This document shows, in pieces, positions 29,050 to 38,674 of a DNA stretch of 64,000 nucleotides (its first letter is position 1; every line of letters begins with the position of its first letter). The notes below the pieces were generated by a model. That model saw nothing but the letters and a program-made list of their open reading frames with translations. It was not told the DNA's origin and searched no databases. This DNA comes from Streptomyces graminofaciens (lineage in GTDB: Bacteria; Actinomycetota; Actinomycetes; Streptomycetales; Streptomycetaceae): assembly GCF_030294945.1 (NCBI RefSeq), contig NZ_AP018448.1:806001-870000 (forward strand). Reading direction: 5' to 3'. Position numbers and translations under genes: made by a program.

Positions 29050-29436
29050 GTGACTCGACGAGCCAAGCGACTGGCGCTGTCCGCGCTGACAGCCGTCATG
29101 GCGGCGGCCTCACTCACCGTCGCCACCGCGCCGCAGGCGTCCGCGATCAATGAAGTCCCCTGCAACCGGCCCGATTTCCTCTGGGTGCAGGGCCATTCCG
29201 ACCCGGTACCCGTCAACCCTTACTGGACTACGTGTTACGCCAACGCCGGAGAAGCGAAGATTGACCCGAACACGGGGCTTCGTGACTGGGTTACAACAAT
29301 CGCCACCGGCAACAACCGGGTCCAGTGGCACGGGGACGACAGGTGGCAGCCCAATGCCCCGATCGAGAAGTGGGTCACCTTCACCTGGCCGAACCACCCC
29401 GACGGGGTCCGCATAGACCACATCAGGATCCTCTGA
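29050..29436 (+). CDS. Secreted beta/gamma-crystallin or killer-toxin-like protein, copy 1
   Basis: The GTG at 29050 follows AGGAG by seven bases. The protein has 128 residues, with a signal peptide (TRRAKRLALSALTAVMAAAS, cleavage after PQASA). The mature domain of about 90 residues contains two cysteines (VPCNRPDFLWVQ and TTCYANAGEA) and the motif TGNNRVQWHGDDRWQP. It looks like a Streptomyces killer-toxin-like/beta-gamma-crystallin domain, a small secreted fold that in some relatives inhibits yeast or fungal growth; that assignment is from memory and not proven. A paralogue follows at 29764. Confidence 0.7.
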   Translation: MTRRAKRLALSALTAVMAAASLTVATAPQASAINEVPCNRPDFLWVQGHSDPVPVNPYWTTCYANAGEAKIDPNTGLRDWVTTIATGNNRVQWHGDDRWQPNAPIEKWVTFTWPNHPDGVRIDHIRIL

Positions 29437-29694
29437 AACAGCCGCGCCGGTGGGGGCGGCGGTCCCGCCCGATCGCCGTCCTCAATGCGCAGGGCCATTC
29501 GCCAAGGCCCTCAAGGATCTGTTGACCGCAGTGCCGCTGGCGTGTGAGCGAGCGGATTCGGAGCCTTCGGCGGTGGGCAACAGCGGCTGGCTGGTTCGCC
29601 GCCCCGAGCGTGCTCCGTACTCGGCGAAGCGCTCGTCATCACTGCCGACTTGTTCGGCGACGAGCCGCACCACGACGGTCCTCACCTCTCGACT

Positions 29695-29730
29695 CCGGAC
29701 GGCACCGCGCCAGAGCGCACCACCGTCCGG
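29695..29730 (+). repeat. Second copy of the conserved hairpin
   Basis: CCGGACGG (29695-29702) pairs with CCGTCCGG (29723-29730). It lies 33 bp before the second secreted-protein gene, as the first copy lies 42 bp before the first, so the leader was duplicated with the gene. Confidence 0.6.
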
Positions 29731-29763
29731 CCCCCAGCACGACAAGAAAGAGGAGAAACTCCC

Positions 29764-30147
29764 ATGAATCAAAAAGCCAAACGAGTGGTCCTGTCCGCGC
29801 TGACAGCTGTCATGGCAGCAGCCTCACTCACCGTCGCCACCACGACGCAGGCATCCGCGATCAATCTGGTCTCCTGCAACAGCGGCGATTTCCTCCAAGT
29901 AGGAGGGCACACCAGCATCGGCGCCGGGGTGGTAGAACACTGGAAGAATTGTTACGCCAACGCCGGAGAAGCGAGTATCGACGCGCTGGGGACTCAGTGG
30001 GTGGATTACATCAGCACCGGCAACAACCGGGTCCAGTGGCACGGGGACGGAAGGTGGCAGCCCGATAGCCCGATCAACAAGTGGACCTACTTCGTCTGGG
30101 GAAACAACCCCGGCGGGGTCCGCATAGACGCCATCAAGATCCACTGA
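29764..30147 (+). CDS. Secreted beta/gamma-crystallin or killer-toxin-like protein, copy 2
   Basis: The ATG at 29764 follows GAGGAGA. 127 residues, about 65 percent identical by eye to the first copy. The signal peptide is nearly the same (LSALTAVMAAASLTVATTTQ, ending QASA). The mature part keeps both cysteines (VSCNSGDF, NCYANAGEA) and STGNNRVQWHGDGRWQP. The divergence lies in the middle segment (GHTSIGAGVVEHWK), which could change target specificity. It is a tandem duplication including the leader hairpin. Confidence 0.7.
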   Translation: MNQKAKRVVLSALTAVMAAASLTVATTTQASAINLVSCNSGDFLQVGGHTSIGAGVVEHWKNCYANAGEASIDALGTQWVDYISTGNNRVQWHGDGRWQPDSPINKWTYFVWGNNPGGVRIDAIKIH

Positions 30148-30266
30148 TCAACCACTGCTGGCGAGGGACGGCGGTCATACCCGATCGCCGTCCCCGACCA
30201 GTGCTCCGTCAAGTTCCCTGATTGCGTGGAGGGTTGGCGATCAGACCGGTAGGGGCGGATAGCAGA

Positions 30267-30334
30267 GCAGGCACGGGGGTTCGTGATCATTGTGGTGTCG
30301 AAGCCAGATGATCACGAGGACGTCCCGTGCCTGC
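30267..30334. repeat. Two-step hairpin over the ISAs1 transposase start
   Basis: GCAGGCACGGG (30267-30277) pairs with 30324-30334 and, inside it, CGTGATCAT (30282-30290) with 30308-30316. The GTG start of the transposase (30327) lies in the outer right arm, so folding would hide it. Such structures limit transposase translation from read-through transcripts. Confidence 0.6.
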
Positions 30335-31060
30335 TGTTGCATCTTCCCCCATCCCTGCCGTGCTGGGTCCGCTGGATGCGGACCGGATCGCTGACCTGCG
30401 TCCCTACCTCGAATCGGTTCCGGATCCGCGCTCACGCCGGGGCCGGTGGTACGCGCTGACGGCGATCTTGCTGGTGTGTGCCTGCGCGGCCGTCTGCGGC
30501 GCGAAGAGCATCGACGAACTCGCCGAGTTCGGCGAACGGGCCACGAACTCGCTGCTGGCCTCCCTCGGGATACGCCGTCGCCTGCTCGGCTGGCGACGCA
30601 GCCCCAAGCCGGTCACTATCGGACGCGTCCTTCAGGCACTTGACGGCGACGCCCTGGACCAGGCCGTGGGCGCCTACCTGGCCAACCGGCACCGCATCAC
30701 CGCGTCCGCGGACGTGCCCGCAGCCCGATCGCGGCAGGCCATCGCCGTGGACGGCAAGGCCCTCAAGGGCTCAGCCCGCCCGGACACGCCGCGCCGTCAC
30801 CTGCTCTCGGCGGTCACCCACGACCGCGTCGCCACGATCGCCCAGGTCGAGGTCGGTGTGAAAACCAACGAAGTGCGCCACTTCAAGCCCCTGCTGGCAC
30901 CACTCGACCTCGCCGGCACCGTCGTCACCTTCGATGCCCTCCACTCGGTGAAGGCCAACATCACCTGGCTGGTCGAGACGAAGAAGGCCCACTACATCGC
31001 CGTCATCAAGACCAACCAGCCCACCGCCTACGACCAGCTCGCCGCCCTGTGCTGTGACCG
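30327..31060 (+). pseudogene. ISAs1-family transposase, 3' truncated
   Basis: About 245 residues match the start of ISAs1-type DDE transposases: DPRSRRGRWYALTAILLVCA, GAKSIDELAEFGE, AIAVDGKALKGSAR (first aspartate), THDRVATIAQVEV and VVTFDALHSVKANI (second aspartate). The family has ~370 residues and a glutamate about 100 residues further on; here homology ends near TNQPTAYDQLAALC, where sequence of the next element begins. It is inactive. Confidence 0.8.
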
Positions 31061-31132
31061 CATAGGTTCGCCGGGTTGGCGGTCGTGACGGTTGGATGTG
31101 GGGTGACGTCCGATCCGACCGCTGGAGGCGCG

Positions 31133-32000
31133 GTGGTTGAGCCCGTCCGTGTGCGCAGACTGACCGATCAGGAAGGGCAGAAGCTGCAGCAGATCGTGCG
31201 CCGGGGCAGCACCAGTTCGGTGCGCTATCGGCGCGCGATGATGCTGCTGGCCTCGGCCGGCGAAAACCGGGTTCCGCCGATCGCCCAGCTGGTGCAGGCC
31301 GATGAGGACACCGTGCGCGATGTGATTCATCGGTTCAACGAGATCGGCTTGGCCTGCCTGGACCCTCAGTGGGCGGGAGGCCGTCCCCGCCTGCTCACCC
31401 CTGACGACGAGGACTTCGTCATCCAGACGGCCACCACCCGCCCCACCAAGCTCGGCCAGCCCTTCACCCGCTGGTCCCTGCGCAAACTCGTCGCCTACCT
31501 GCGCAAAGTCCACGGCCGGATGATCCTCATCGGCCGCGAGGCGTTACGCTGCCTGCTCGCCCGCCGCGGCGTCACCTTCCAGCGCACCAAGACCTGGAAG
31601 GAATCCCCGGACCCCGAACGCGAGGCGAAGCTGGACCGGATCTAGGAAGTCCTCGACCGCTTCCCGGACCGGGTCTTCGCTTTCGACGAGTTCGGCCCGC
31701 TCGGCATCCGCCCCACCGCAGGCTCGGGCTGGGCCGCGCGCAAACGCCCCGACCGGCTGCCCGCCACCTACCACCGCCCCCACGGCGTGCGGTACTTCCA
31801 CGGCTGCTACTCGGTCGGCGACGACCGGCTATGGGGCGTCAACAGGCGCAAGAAGGGCGCCGCCAACACGCTGGCCGCGCTGAAGTCCATCCGCGCTGCC
31901 CGGCCCGACGGCGCCCCGATCTACGTGATCCTGGACAACCTCTCCGCCCACAAGGGCACCGACATCCGCCGCTGGGCGAAGAAGAACAAGGTCGAGCCAT
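31133..32000 (+). pseudogene. IS630-family transposase with internal stop, 3' truncated
   Basis: The GTG at 31133 opens a frame with a helix-turn-helix (IAQLVQADEDTVRDVIHRF) and the linker NEIGLACLDPQWAGGRPRL. A TAG at 31643-31645 interrupts it; the same frame continues with RVFAFDEFGPLGIRP (first aspartate), YVILDNLSAHKGTDIRRWA (second). It ends near 31995 (KKNKVE) before the region with the final glutamate. The internal stop and lost end make it dead. The truncation meets the flank of the IS4 element. It is the third, again different, IS630 type in the window. Confidence 0.78.
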
Positions 32001-32072
32001 CGCCTACGAGACAGCACTCGACACAACATCAACTACCCTGGCCCAAGCCGCATAGCCCGTGTCCAAGATTCC

Positions 32073-33887
32073 GGGTCAAGCCCCAAGGCCGGGTAGTTAG
32101 CGTATTTCCGCTGGTGGCAAGAGGGTTGAGCGAGTTCTCGGGCTGCTGTAGGTGGCGGGGCCGGTCTTGGCGATGAGTCCGTTTACGGCCCATCTATCGA
32201 GCTGTCGGTACATCGTGCCGAGGGTGATGTCGCCGAGGTGGCGGGCGAGGTCGCGGGTGTGCCACTGGCGGTCGGGTTCTGCATGAAGGAGGTCCAGGAC
32301 GCGCTGTCTGCGCCGGTCGGCGGCCGGTGTGTGCCGATCGTCGTGCGAGACGGTGGGCAGGTCGGGATCGGGTTCGAGGATGGTGACGTCGAGGTCGGTG
32401 ACCAGGCGGCTTGTGTCGGGGCGGCCGTCGTCTTGGCGTTCGGCGTACCGGGAGACCGGTGACCTGACTTTTCGGGTGCTGATGCGGGGGCGCCGGTGCG
32501 GGAGGAGCCCGGCCAGGACCCGGTTGCCGATGACGCCGGTGGTGCGGTTGCCCAGGGCGTCGGGCTTGATGACGTCGGCGGCCTGGACCACGAGGTCGCG
32601 GGCGGTCTGGATGGCTATGGTGAAGCCGCAGCGGTCCGGGTCGGTGCCCGGCCGGGACTCGGCGGCCTCCACCATCACGGTCCGAAGTGCCTGGTAGAGG
32701 GCGAGTAGGGCCCACATCTCCTGCTCGACCCCGACCGGGTCGCCTGAACGCAGGACCCGGCCGTCTGTGATCGTGTGACGCAGAGCAAAATACGCCGACT
32801 CGTGCTCCCACCGCTGGTGGTAAAGGGCAACGAGGGCCGGGGCGGGGTAACGACGAGCATCGGTCAGCGTCGTGACCAGCCGGTAGGAGTTGGTGAACGA
32901 GCAGTCGTCATAGGCCACGGTGATCTGCGCTTCCACGACGCGTACCGGGACGGTGCCGATGACCGAGAGGTAGGAGCCATCGGTGAGTCGGCTCAGGACC
33001 GGGGTGCGTCGGTTGGCGCGCAGCCGGCCCAGGAAACTGGCTCCGGTGTCGTGCACGGCGGCGAGGAAGGCGTTGGCGTCGAAACCCTTGTCCCACAGGA
33101 CCAGCATGCCGGGGCCCAGGTGGTGCAGGAGCCTGCGAGCGTAGGAGGTCTCCCCGTCGCTGGGAGTGCCGAACACGGCGCCGATCAGGGCACGGGTGCC
33201 GGTCTCCACCAGGGTCATCAGTTCCAGCATCGGATACCCGCCACGGCTGCCGGGTCCGAACCACTCCACGTTGCGCTCGGTATCGGGGAGCTTGATCGAG
33301 GTGCAGCCGTCGAAGGAGACCATTCGGAACGGCCCGAACCGCACTCCGGGAGTCACCGGCTGGGCGAGCGGGCCGGCCAGGGTCTCGAACACGCGCTTCA
33401 TCGGTTCTGCACCGAGCCGTCTGCGCAGGTCACGTAAGGCTTTCGCAGTTGGCTCCGCGACCTCGATCCCGACGCCCGTAAGGGCTGCGGTCAGCTTGTG
33501 CCAGACCAGCCGGTAGCCGACCTCCGGGAACAGGCACATCGCGAGAAGGAAGTAGACCCCGACCCGCGAGGGCAGATCCCGTAACCGGCGCTGCACGCAA
33601 CGAGTTTCATCCAGAACGGCATCGACGAGGTCGAACGGTATGACCTGCGTCAACTCGCCCAGATGACCGGGCGCGAACCGCCCCTCGGCCACGATGAACT
33701 CACGGGTGACCCTCGCCAGACCGGGTGGCAGGACACAATGACGCGTGGGCAACGGGGCTCCTCAACGGCCGGAAGTCTTGGCGGACTACCTGACCAACGC
33801 GGCCCCGTTGCCCGCGTTCCTACCCGACACCGAACTCCCTCGCCACCAGCGGAAATACGCTAACTACCCGGCCTTGGGTCAAGCCCC
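32073..33887 (-). mobile_element. Complete IS4-family insertion sequence with 12-bp target duplication
   Basis: The element spans 32085-33875, and GGGTCAAGCCCC stands directly on both sides (32073-32084 and 33876-33887), a 12-bp target duplication typical of IS4. The ends are inverted repeats of over 30 bp (AAGGCCGGGTAGTTAGCGTA inward from 32085, and its complement from 33875). It contains one intact transposase. The clean duplication implies a simple, fairly recent insertion. Confidence 0.85.
32097..33752 (-). CDS. IS4-family transposase, intact, 551 residues
   Basis: The frame begins with a TTG at 33752. The DDE core is complete: MVSFDGCTSIKLPD (first aspartate), LVLWDKGFDANAFL (second) and the YHQRWEHESAYFALRH signature with the glutamate. 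The N-terminal region (LGELTQVIPFDLVDAVLDET, LPSRVGVYFLLAMCLFPEVG) is the usual IS4 domain of actinomycetes. The C-terminal ~90 residues form a winged-helix-like tail (DRQWHTRDLARHLGDITLG) found in some relatives. It fills the element, whose stop lies 12 bp inside the left repeat. Confidence 0.88.
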   Translation of the reverse strand: MPTRHCVLPPGLARVTREFIVAEGRFAPGHLGELTQVIPFDLVDAVLDETRCVQRRLRDLPSRVGVYFLLAMCLFPEVGYRLVWHKLTAALTGVGIEVAEPTAKALRDLRRRLGAEPMKRVFETLAGPLAQPVTPGVRFGPFRMVSFDGCTSIKLPDTERNVEWFGPGSRGGYPMLELMTLVETGTRALIGAVFGTPSDGETSYARRLLHHLGPGMLVLWDKGFDANAFLAAVHDTGASFLGRLRANRRTPVLSRLTDGSYLSVIGTVPVRVVEAQITVAYDDCSFTNSYRLVTTLTDARRYPAPALVALYHQRWEHESAYFALRHTITDGRVLRSGDPVGVEQEMWALLALYQALRTVMVEAAESRPGTDPDRCGFTIAIQTARDLVVQAADVIKPDALGNRTTGVIGNRVLAGLLPHRRPRISTRKVRSPVSRYAERQDDGRPDTSRLVTDLDVTILEPDPDLPTVSHDDRHTPAADRRRQRVLDLLHAEPDRQWHTRDLARHLGDITLGTMYRQLDRWAVNGLIAKTGPATYSSPRTRSTLLPPAEIR

Positions 33888-34300
33888 AGGCCGACCGAGC
33901 CCGCACGACTCACCCCGGCCCGCGTCCGCCGGGGATTCGGAACCTCCGCCCGCACCCGCACACTGCCCGGCCGGTGCACCGAGCCTCTCAACACCCGGCC
34001 CAGGAAGACCACTTGGCTGCAAGAATCGCCGCCCCGCGACCCACTATGACGTTGGGAAAACGACCAGGCGACCCGAGAGCATTATCGAGCGCGACAGCCT
34101 CAGAGGGTAAGAGACAAGCTGACAAGCCTCCGCAAAACTCACCAGTCCTGGCTGGCTTCCCCGCTGTTGGCGACGGGATCAACCGGGAGGCGGGTCAGCC
34201 CTACAGCGGCGCAGGCACGAACCGTGTCCACAGCGGCCGACAAGATCCAACCGCTGATCTGCATCAAACCGCTCGGGCACGCCCTGGCACGACGTATACG
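33888..34300. other. Gene-free spacer between IS4 and the LacI gene
   Basis: 413 bases with no convincing gene on either strand. It contains a small hairpin (CCCCGG near 33913 with CCGGGG near 33929). The remainder has mixed composition and looks like decayed sequence. Confidence 0.5.
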
Positions 34301-35332
34301 TCAGACGGGCTTCGCCGTCGTCCCCCGGAGGACGAGACGCGGGGTGAGGACGACCTCGCGGGGTTCGGTCCGGTCCTGGTCGAGGCGCTCGACGGCCGCG
34401 GTCACCGCATGCCGCGCCTGCGCCTCGGCCCCCTGGCTGACCGTGGTCAGATTGAAGCAGCTCAGCCGCGAGTGGGTGTCGTCGTCGTAGCCGACCACGG
34501 ACACCCGGCCAGGGATCTCGACCCCGGCGCGGGTCAGGGCGGCCAGGACGCCGATGGCGCACTGGTCGTTGAAGGCGACGACGGCGGTGGGAAGATCGCC
34601 GGCTTCGAGTAGCTGGCCCGCGGCGCGCTCGCCGGCCGCTTCGGTGTGGTCGCCGCGCAGGACGCTGATGTGTTCGTCCAGGCCGTGGCGGCGCATGGCG
34701 GTGCGGTAACCCCGGCGCCGATCGGTGGCGATCACGCCCTTGCCGCCGTCGACGTAGGTGATCGCACGATGGCCGAGCCCGACGAGATGGTCGACGATCT
34801 GGCCGACCCCGTCGTCGTCAGCGGTGCGCACGACGTCCAGGGCCGCGTCGGAGATCCGGCGGCCGACGGCGATGACCGGAGACTTGCGGTCCAGCGCGGC
34901 GAGGGTCGCGGCGGGGGCGGTCGGGCCGAGCAGGATCAGGGCCTCGCTGCGGTAGGCGAGCAGCGTCTCGACGGCCGTGTGCTCGTCGCGGGTGCGCGTC
35001 AGGGTGCTGAGCACCAGGTCATAGCCGACCTCCTCGGCCGCCACATGCAGATGGTCGACCAACTCGGCGTGGAACGGGCTGTAGATGTCGATCATGACGC
35101 CCAGCAGACGGCTGCGGCGGCTCGCGAGCACGCTGGCCGTACGGTCCACCTGATAGCCGAGGTCTGCGGCGGCCCTGAGGACACGCTGCCGCGTCCGCTC
35201 ACTGGGACCGGCCACCCCACGCAGCACGAGGGACACCGACGCGGTGGACAGGCCCACCCGCGCGGCCACGTCCTCCAGCCGGGGACGCTTGTTCGCGCCA
35301 TTCCGGTGACGTACGGGATCACCGTCGCCCAC
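34301..35332 (-). CDS. LacI-family repressor of the inositol-type regulon
   Basis: A GTG at 35332 preceded by GGGGAGG is preferred over the longer frame from 35377, which would run through the divergent promoter. 343 residues. The N-terminal helix-turn-helix is classic: RPRLEDVAARVGLSTASVSL, then GYQVDRTASVLASRRSRLLG. The rest is a periplasmic-binding-protein-like sensor domain (GLGHRAITYVDGG, AVVAFNDQCAIGVLAALTRA, VSVVGYDDD). It is divergent from the ABC importer operon, and a palindrome of the type bound by LacI proteins lies in the gap (35407-35422), repeated at three other promoters in the window. The inducer is probably inositol or a derivative. Confidence 0.85.
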   Translation of the reverse strand: MGDGDPVRHRNGANKRPRLEDVAARVGLSTASVSLVLRGVAGPSERTRQRVLRAAADLGYQVDRTASVLASRRSRLLGVMIDIYSPFHAELVDHLHVAAEEVGYDLVLSTLTRTRDEHTAVETLLAYRSEALILLGPTAPAATLAALDRKSPVIAVGRRISDAALDVVRTADDDGVGQIVDHLVGLGHRAITYVDGGKGVIATDRRRGYRTAMRRHGLDEHISVLRGDHTEAAGERAAGQLLEAGDLPTAVVAFNDQCAIGVLAALTRAGVEIPGRVSVVGYDDDTHSRLSCFNLTTVSQGAEAQARHAVTAAVERLDQDRTEPREVVLTPRLVLRGTTAKPV

Positions 35333-35370
35333 TTGCGCCTCCCCTGCGGAAATCTGCTGGCACAACACCC

Positions 35371-35422
35371 TTGACACGCTCGCGAAACAATCCGATAGTA
35401 CCAGAACTTAAAGCGTTTTAAA
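35371..35422 (+). promoter_or_regulatory. Promoter and LacI operator of the ABC importer operon
   Basis: TTGACA (35371-35376), 17 bases, then GATAGT (35394-35399) form a plausible promoter. Seven bases after the -10 box starts the operator CTTAAAGCGTTTTAAA (35407-35422), a near-palindrome. The stretch CCGATAGTACCAG occurs again before the operator at 56997. A repressor here would block transcription of the importer; the opposite-strand TACTAT (35395-35400) suggests the repressor gene may be regulated too. Confidence 0.75.
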
Positions 35423-35609
35423 TTGTGCTGATGTTCCGACTAAGCCAGCTCGAAAGCGCGGTCCGCGCGGATCGTGTTCTCCGGCTCGGTCGTCGGCGAC
35501 GACGCCCACAAGGCGCTCGCTCAGGACATCGAGGCCGCCACACCCACCATCCACCCCTACGGCCGCCGTTCCACCGACCCTCCCAGTTGCACAGTGAGGT
35601 GCACGAATC

Positions 35610-36629
35610 ATGAACCGAACCTCCCTTCCCCGCTCTCGCAGAACAGCCTCCGTCGTGGCCGTGGCCGCCGTGGCCACCCTGGTCCTCGCGGGCTGCTCCA
35701 GCAGCTCCGGCGGCAAGGAGGCCGAGGAGGGCGGGGCGGACGCCGCGGCCGGCAAGGCCGACACGCCCCGTATGAAGGTCGCGATGGTCACTCACGCGCC
35801 GTCCGGCGACACGTTCTGGGACATCATCCGCAAGGGCGCCCAGGCCGCCGCCGCCAAGGACAACGTCGAGCTGATCTACTCCAACGACGAGAGCGCCAGC
35901 GGCCAGGCGACGCTGATCCAGAACGCGATCGACCAGAAGGTCGACGGCATCGCCGTCACCCTCGCCAAACCCGACGCCCTCAAGGACGCCATCGCCAAGG
36001 CACAGAAGGCCGGCATCCCCGTCGTCGGCTTCAACTCCGGCATGGACGTCTGGAAGGAGCAGGGGCTGCTCTCCTTCTTCGGCCAGGACGAGGCCGTCTC
36101 CGGCCAGGCCTTCGGCAACAAGCTCAACGAGACCGGCGCCAAGCACGCGCTCTGCGTCGTCCAGGTCCAGGGGCACGTCGGCCTGGAGCAGCGCTGCGCC
36201 GGCGTGAAGAAGACCTTCAAGGGCAAGACCGAGAACCTCTACGTCAACGGCAACGACATGCCCGCGACCAAGTCGACCATCTCGGCCAAGCTCAAGCAGG
36301 ACTCCTCGATCGACCAGGTCGTCACGCTCGGCGCCCCGTTCGCGCTGACGGCGGTGGAGTCGATCTCGGACGCGGGCAGCAAGGCGAAGGTCGCCACATT
36401 CGACCTGAACAAGGAGCTCACGGACGCCATCAAGGCGGGCGACATCGAGTTCGCCGTCGACCAGCAGCCCTACCTGCAGGGCTACCTGGCCGTGGACTCG
36501 CTCTGGCTCTACAAGAACAACGGAAACTACAGCGGCGGTGGCGAGGAGCCGGTGCTGACAGGCCCGGCCTTCGTCGACAAGGACAACGTCGACACGATCG
36601 CCAAGTTCGCCTCGAAGGGCACCCGGTGA
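35610..36629 (+). CDS. Sugar ABC transporter, substrate-binding lipoprotein
   Basis: 339 residues. The N-terminus is a lipoprotein signal (SRRTASVVAVAAVATLVLAG followed by cysteine of LAGC). The mature protein is of the ribose/inositol-binding type (periplasmic-binding family 4, RbsB-like): VAMVTHAPSGDTFWDIIRKG, QKVDGIAVTLAKPDALKD, GIPVVGFNSGMD, FFGQDEAVSGQAFG and DQQPYLQGYLAVDSL. It captures the sugar outside the cell and passes it to the permease encoded seven bases downstream. An inositol substrate is inferred from the neighbours and shared operator. Confidence 0.85.
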   Translation: MNRTSLPRSRRTASVVAVAAVATLVLAGCSSSSGGKEAEEGGADAAAGKADTPRMKVAMVTHAPSGDTFWDIIRKGAQAAAAKDNVELIYSNDESASGQATLIQNAIDQKVDGIAVTLAKPDALKDAIAKAQKAGIPVVGFNSGMDVWKEQGLLSFFGQDEAVSGQAFGNKLNETGAKHALCVVQVQGHVGLEQRCAGVKKTFKGKTENLYVNGNDMPATKSTISAKLKQDSSIDQVVTLGAPFALTAVESISDAGSKAKVATFDLNKELTDAIKAGDIEFAVDQQPYLQGYLAVDSLWLYKNNGNYSGGGEEPVLTGPAFVDKDNVDTIAKFASKGTR

Positions 36630-36636
36630 TCTGATC

Positions 36637-37713
36637 ATGACCCAAGCAACGGCACCGGCGGCGAGCTCACCTTCGTCGCCGGCTCCGCCGGCCGCCCACA
36701 AGGACGGCCGCACCGTACAGCGTTCGCTGGGGCGCAGGCTGCTGGCCCGCCCCGAGGTCGGCGCGCTCATAGCCGCGATCGGCGTCTACGCGTTCTTCTT
36801 CTCCGTGGCCCCCTCGTTCCGCGAGGCCAGTTCGCTGGCGACGGTGCTCTACCAGGCCTCGGTGATGGGCATCATGGCCCTGCCGGTGGCCCTGCTGATG
36901 ATCGGCGGCGAGTTCGACCTGTCCGCCGGCGTCGCGGTCACCACCTCCGCCCTGACAGCGGCAATCCTCAGCTTCCAGCTGACGGTGAACGTGTGGACCG
37001 GCGTGATCGTCGCGCTCATCGTGTCCCTCGCCGTCGGCGCGTTCAACGGCTGGCTGCTCATCAAGACCGGCCTGCCGAGCTTCCTCGTCACGCTGGGCTC
37101 GTTCCTGATCCTCCAGGGCTCCAACCTCGCCGTCACGAAGATCTTCACCGGCAATGTCGCCAGTGACTCGATCGCCGACATGGACGGCTTCGACCAGGCC
37201 AAGAGCATCTTCGCGTCCGAGGTGTCGATCGGCGGCGTCGACTTCAAAATCACGATCTTCTACTGGCTCGTCTTCGCCGCGATCGCGACCTGGCTGCTGC
37301 TGCGCACCAAGTTCGGCAACTGGATCTTCGCCGTCGGCGGCAACAAGGACTCCGCCCGCGCGGTGGGTGTCCCCGTCAACTTCACGAAGGTCGCGCTGTT
37401 CACGGGCGTCGGCGCCGGGGCCTGGTTCGTCGGCATGCACCTGCTGTTCTCGTTCAACACGGTCCAGTCCGGCGAGGGCGTGGGCAACGAGTTCCTGTAC
37501 ATCATCGCCGCGGTGATCGGCGGCTGTCTGCTGACCGGCGGTTACGGCTCGGCCGTGGGCCCGGTGATCGGTGCCTTCATCTTCGGCATGGTCTCCCAGG
37601 GCATCGTCTACGCCAACTGGAACCCCGACTGGTTCAAGGCCTTCCTCGGCGTGATGCTCCTGATCGCCGCCCTCGTCAATCTGTGGGTCCGCAGCCAAGC
37701 GACCCGGAGGTGA
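36637..37713 (+). CDS. Sugar ABC transporter permease
   Basis: 358 residues with about ten hydrophobic segments, as in RbsC-type permeases. Family motifs are present: [55 protein letters not shown] and [20 protein letters not shown]. It presumably forms the homodimeric channel for the binding protein upstream. The next gene (ATPase) starts eight bases after its stop, with GGAGG at the end of this gene. Confidence 0.85.
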   Translation: MTQATAPAASSPSSPAPPAAHKDGRTVQRSLGRRLLARPEVGALIAAIGVYAFFFSVAPSFREASSLATVLYQASVMGIMALPVALLMIGGEFDLSAGVAVTTSALTAAILSFQLTVNVWTGVIVALIVSLAVGAFNGWLLIKTGLPSFLVTLGSFLILQGSNLAVTKIFTGNVASDSIADMDGFDQAKSIFASEVSIGGVDFKITIFYWLVFAAIATWLLLRTKFGNWIFAVGGNKDSARAVGVPVNFTKVALFTGVGAGAWFVGMHLLFSFNTVQSGEGVGNEFLYIIAAVIGGCLLTGGYGSAVGPVIGAFIFGMVSQGIVYANWNPDWFKAFLGVMLLIAALVNLWVRSQATRR

Positions 37714-37721
37714 ACCACCCC

Positions 37722-38621
37722 ATGACCAACACCAACACGGCTATCGTCACGGACACCGAATCCCAGAACGACACCCCCGTCGTAGAACTGCGCGGCACCG
37801 GCAAGGCCTACGGCAATGTCCGCGCCCTGCACAGCGTGAACCTCAGCGTCCACCCCGGCCGCGTCACCTGTGTCCTGGGCGACAACGGCGCCGGCAAGTC
37901 CACCCTCATCAAAATCATCTCCGGCCTGCACCAGCACACCGAGGGCGACGTCCTCGTCGACGGCAAGCCGGTGCGCTTCTCCACCCCCCGTGAGGCGCTG
38001 GACGCCGGCATCGCCACCGTCTACCAGGACCTGGCGACCGTGCCCCTGATGCCGGTGTGGCGCAACTTCTTCCTCGGCTCCGAATTCACCCGCGGCCCCT
38101 GGCCCGTCCGCCGCCTCGACATCGCGAAGATGAAGAGGACCGCGGACGAGGAACTGCGGAACATGGGCATCGTCCTGGACGACCTCGACCAGCCCATCGG
38201 CACCCTCTCCGGCGGCCAGCGCCAGTGCGTGGCCATCGCCCGCGCCGTCTACTTCGGTGCCCGCGTCCTCATCCTCGACGAGCCCACCGCCGCCCTCGGC
38301 GTGAAGCAGTCGGGTGTGGTGCTGAAGTACATCGCCGCCGCCCGCGACCGCGGTCTGGGCGTCATCTTCATCACCCACAACCCCCACCACGCCTACATGG
38401 TCGGCGACCACTTCAGCGTCCTGCGCCTGGGCACCCTCGAACTGAGCGCCGCCCGCGACCAGGTCAGCCTCGAAGAACTCACCAACCACATGGCCGGGGG
38501 CACCGAACTCGCCGCCCTCAAACACGAACTGGCCCAAGTACGCGGCGTCGACGTCGAGGAACTCCCCGAGGAGGACGACCTCACCGCACCCGTGGCCACC
38601 TCGAAGGACGGGGCTGCGTGA
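37722..38621 (+). CDS. Sugar ABC transporter ATPase, single-domain
   Basis: 299 residues from the ATG at 37722. Walker [11 protein letters not shown], signature [18 protein letters not shown], Walker [12 protein letters not shown], and switch [18 protein letters not shown] are all intact. Unlike RbsA or IatA, which carry two fused ATPase domains, this has one domain, like FrcA-type proteins, so two copies must pair. It is the third gene of an importer operon ordered binding protein, permease, ATPase. It ends in an acidic tail ([17 protein letters not shown]). Confidence 0.86.
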   Translation: MTNTNTAIVTDTESQNDTPVVELRGTGKAYGNVRALHSVNLSVHPGRVTCVLGDNGAGKSTLIKIISGLHQHTEGDVLVDGKPVRFSTPREALDAGIATVYQDLATVPLMPVWRNFFLGSEFTRGPWPVRRLDIAKMKRTADEELRNMGIVLDDLDQPIGTLSGGQRQCVAIARAVYFGARVLILDEPTAALGVKQSGVVLKYIAAARDRGLGVIFITHNPHHAYMVGDHFSVLRLGTLELSAARDQVSLEELTNHMAGGTELAALKHELAQVRGVDVEELPEEDDLTAPVATSKDGAA

Positions 38622-38674
38622 ACCGGCCCCGACGCTCCACCGTCCTCCCCTGACACCCCGGAAGGTACCCCGTC

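Noticed and set aside
33974..34612. Protein gene before the LacI gene on the plus strand
   Set aside because: It runs into the antisense of the LacI gene, has no start signal and no recognisable motif.
35333..35377. Longer start for the LacI repressor at 35377
   Set aside because: It would overlap the -35 box of the divergent promoter, whereas GGGGAGG precedes the GTG at 35332.
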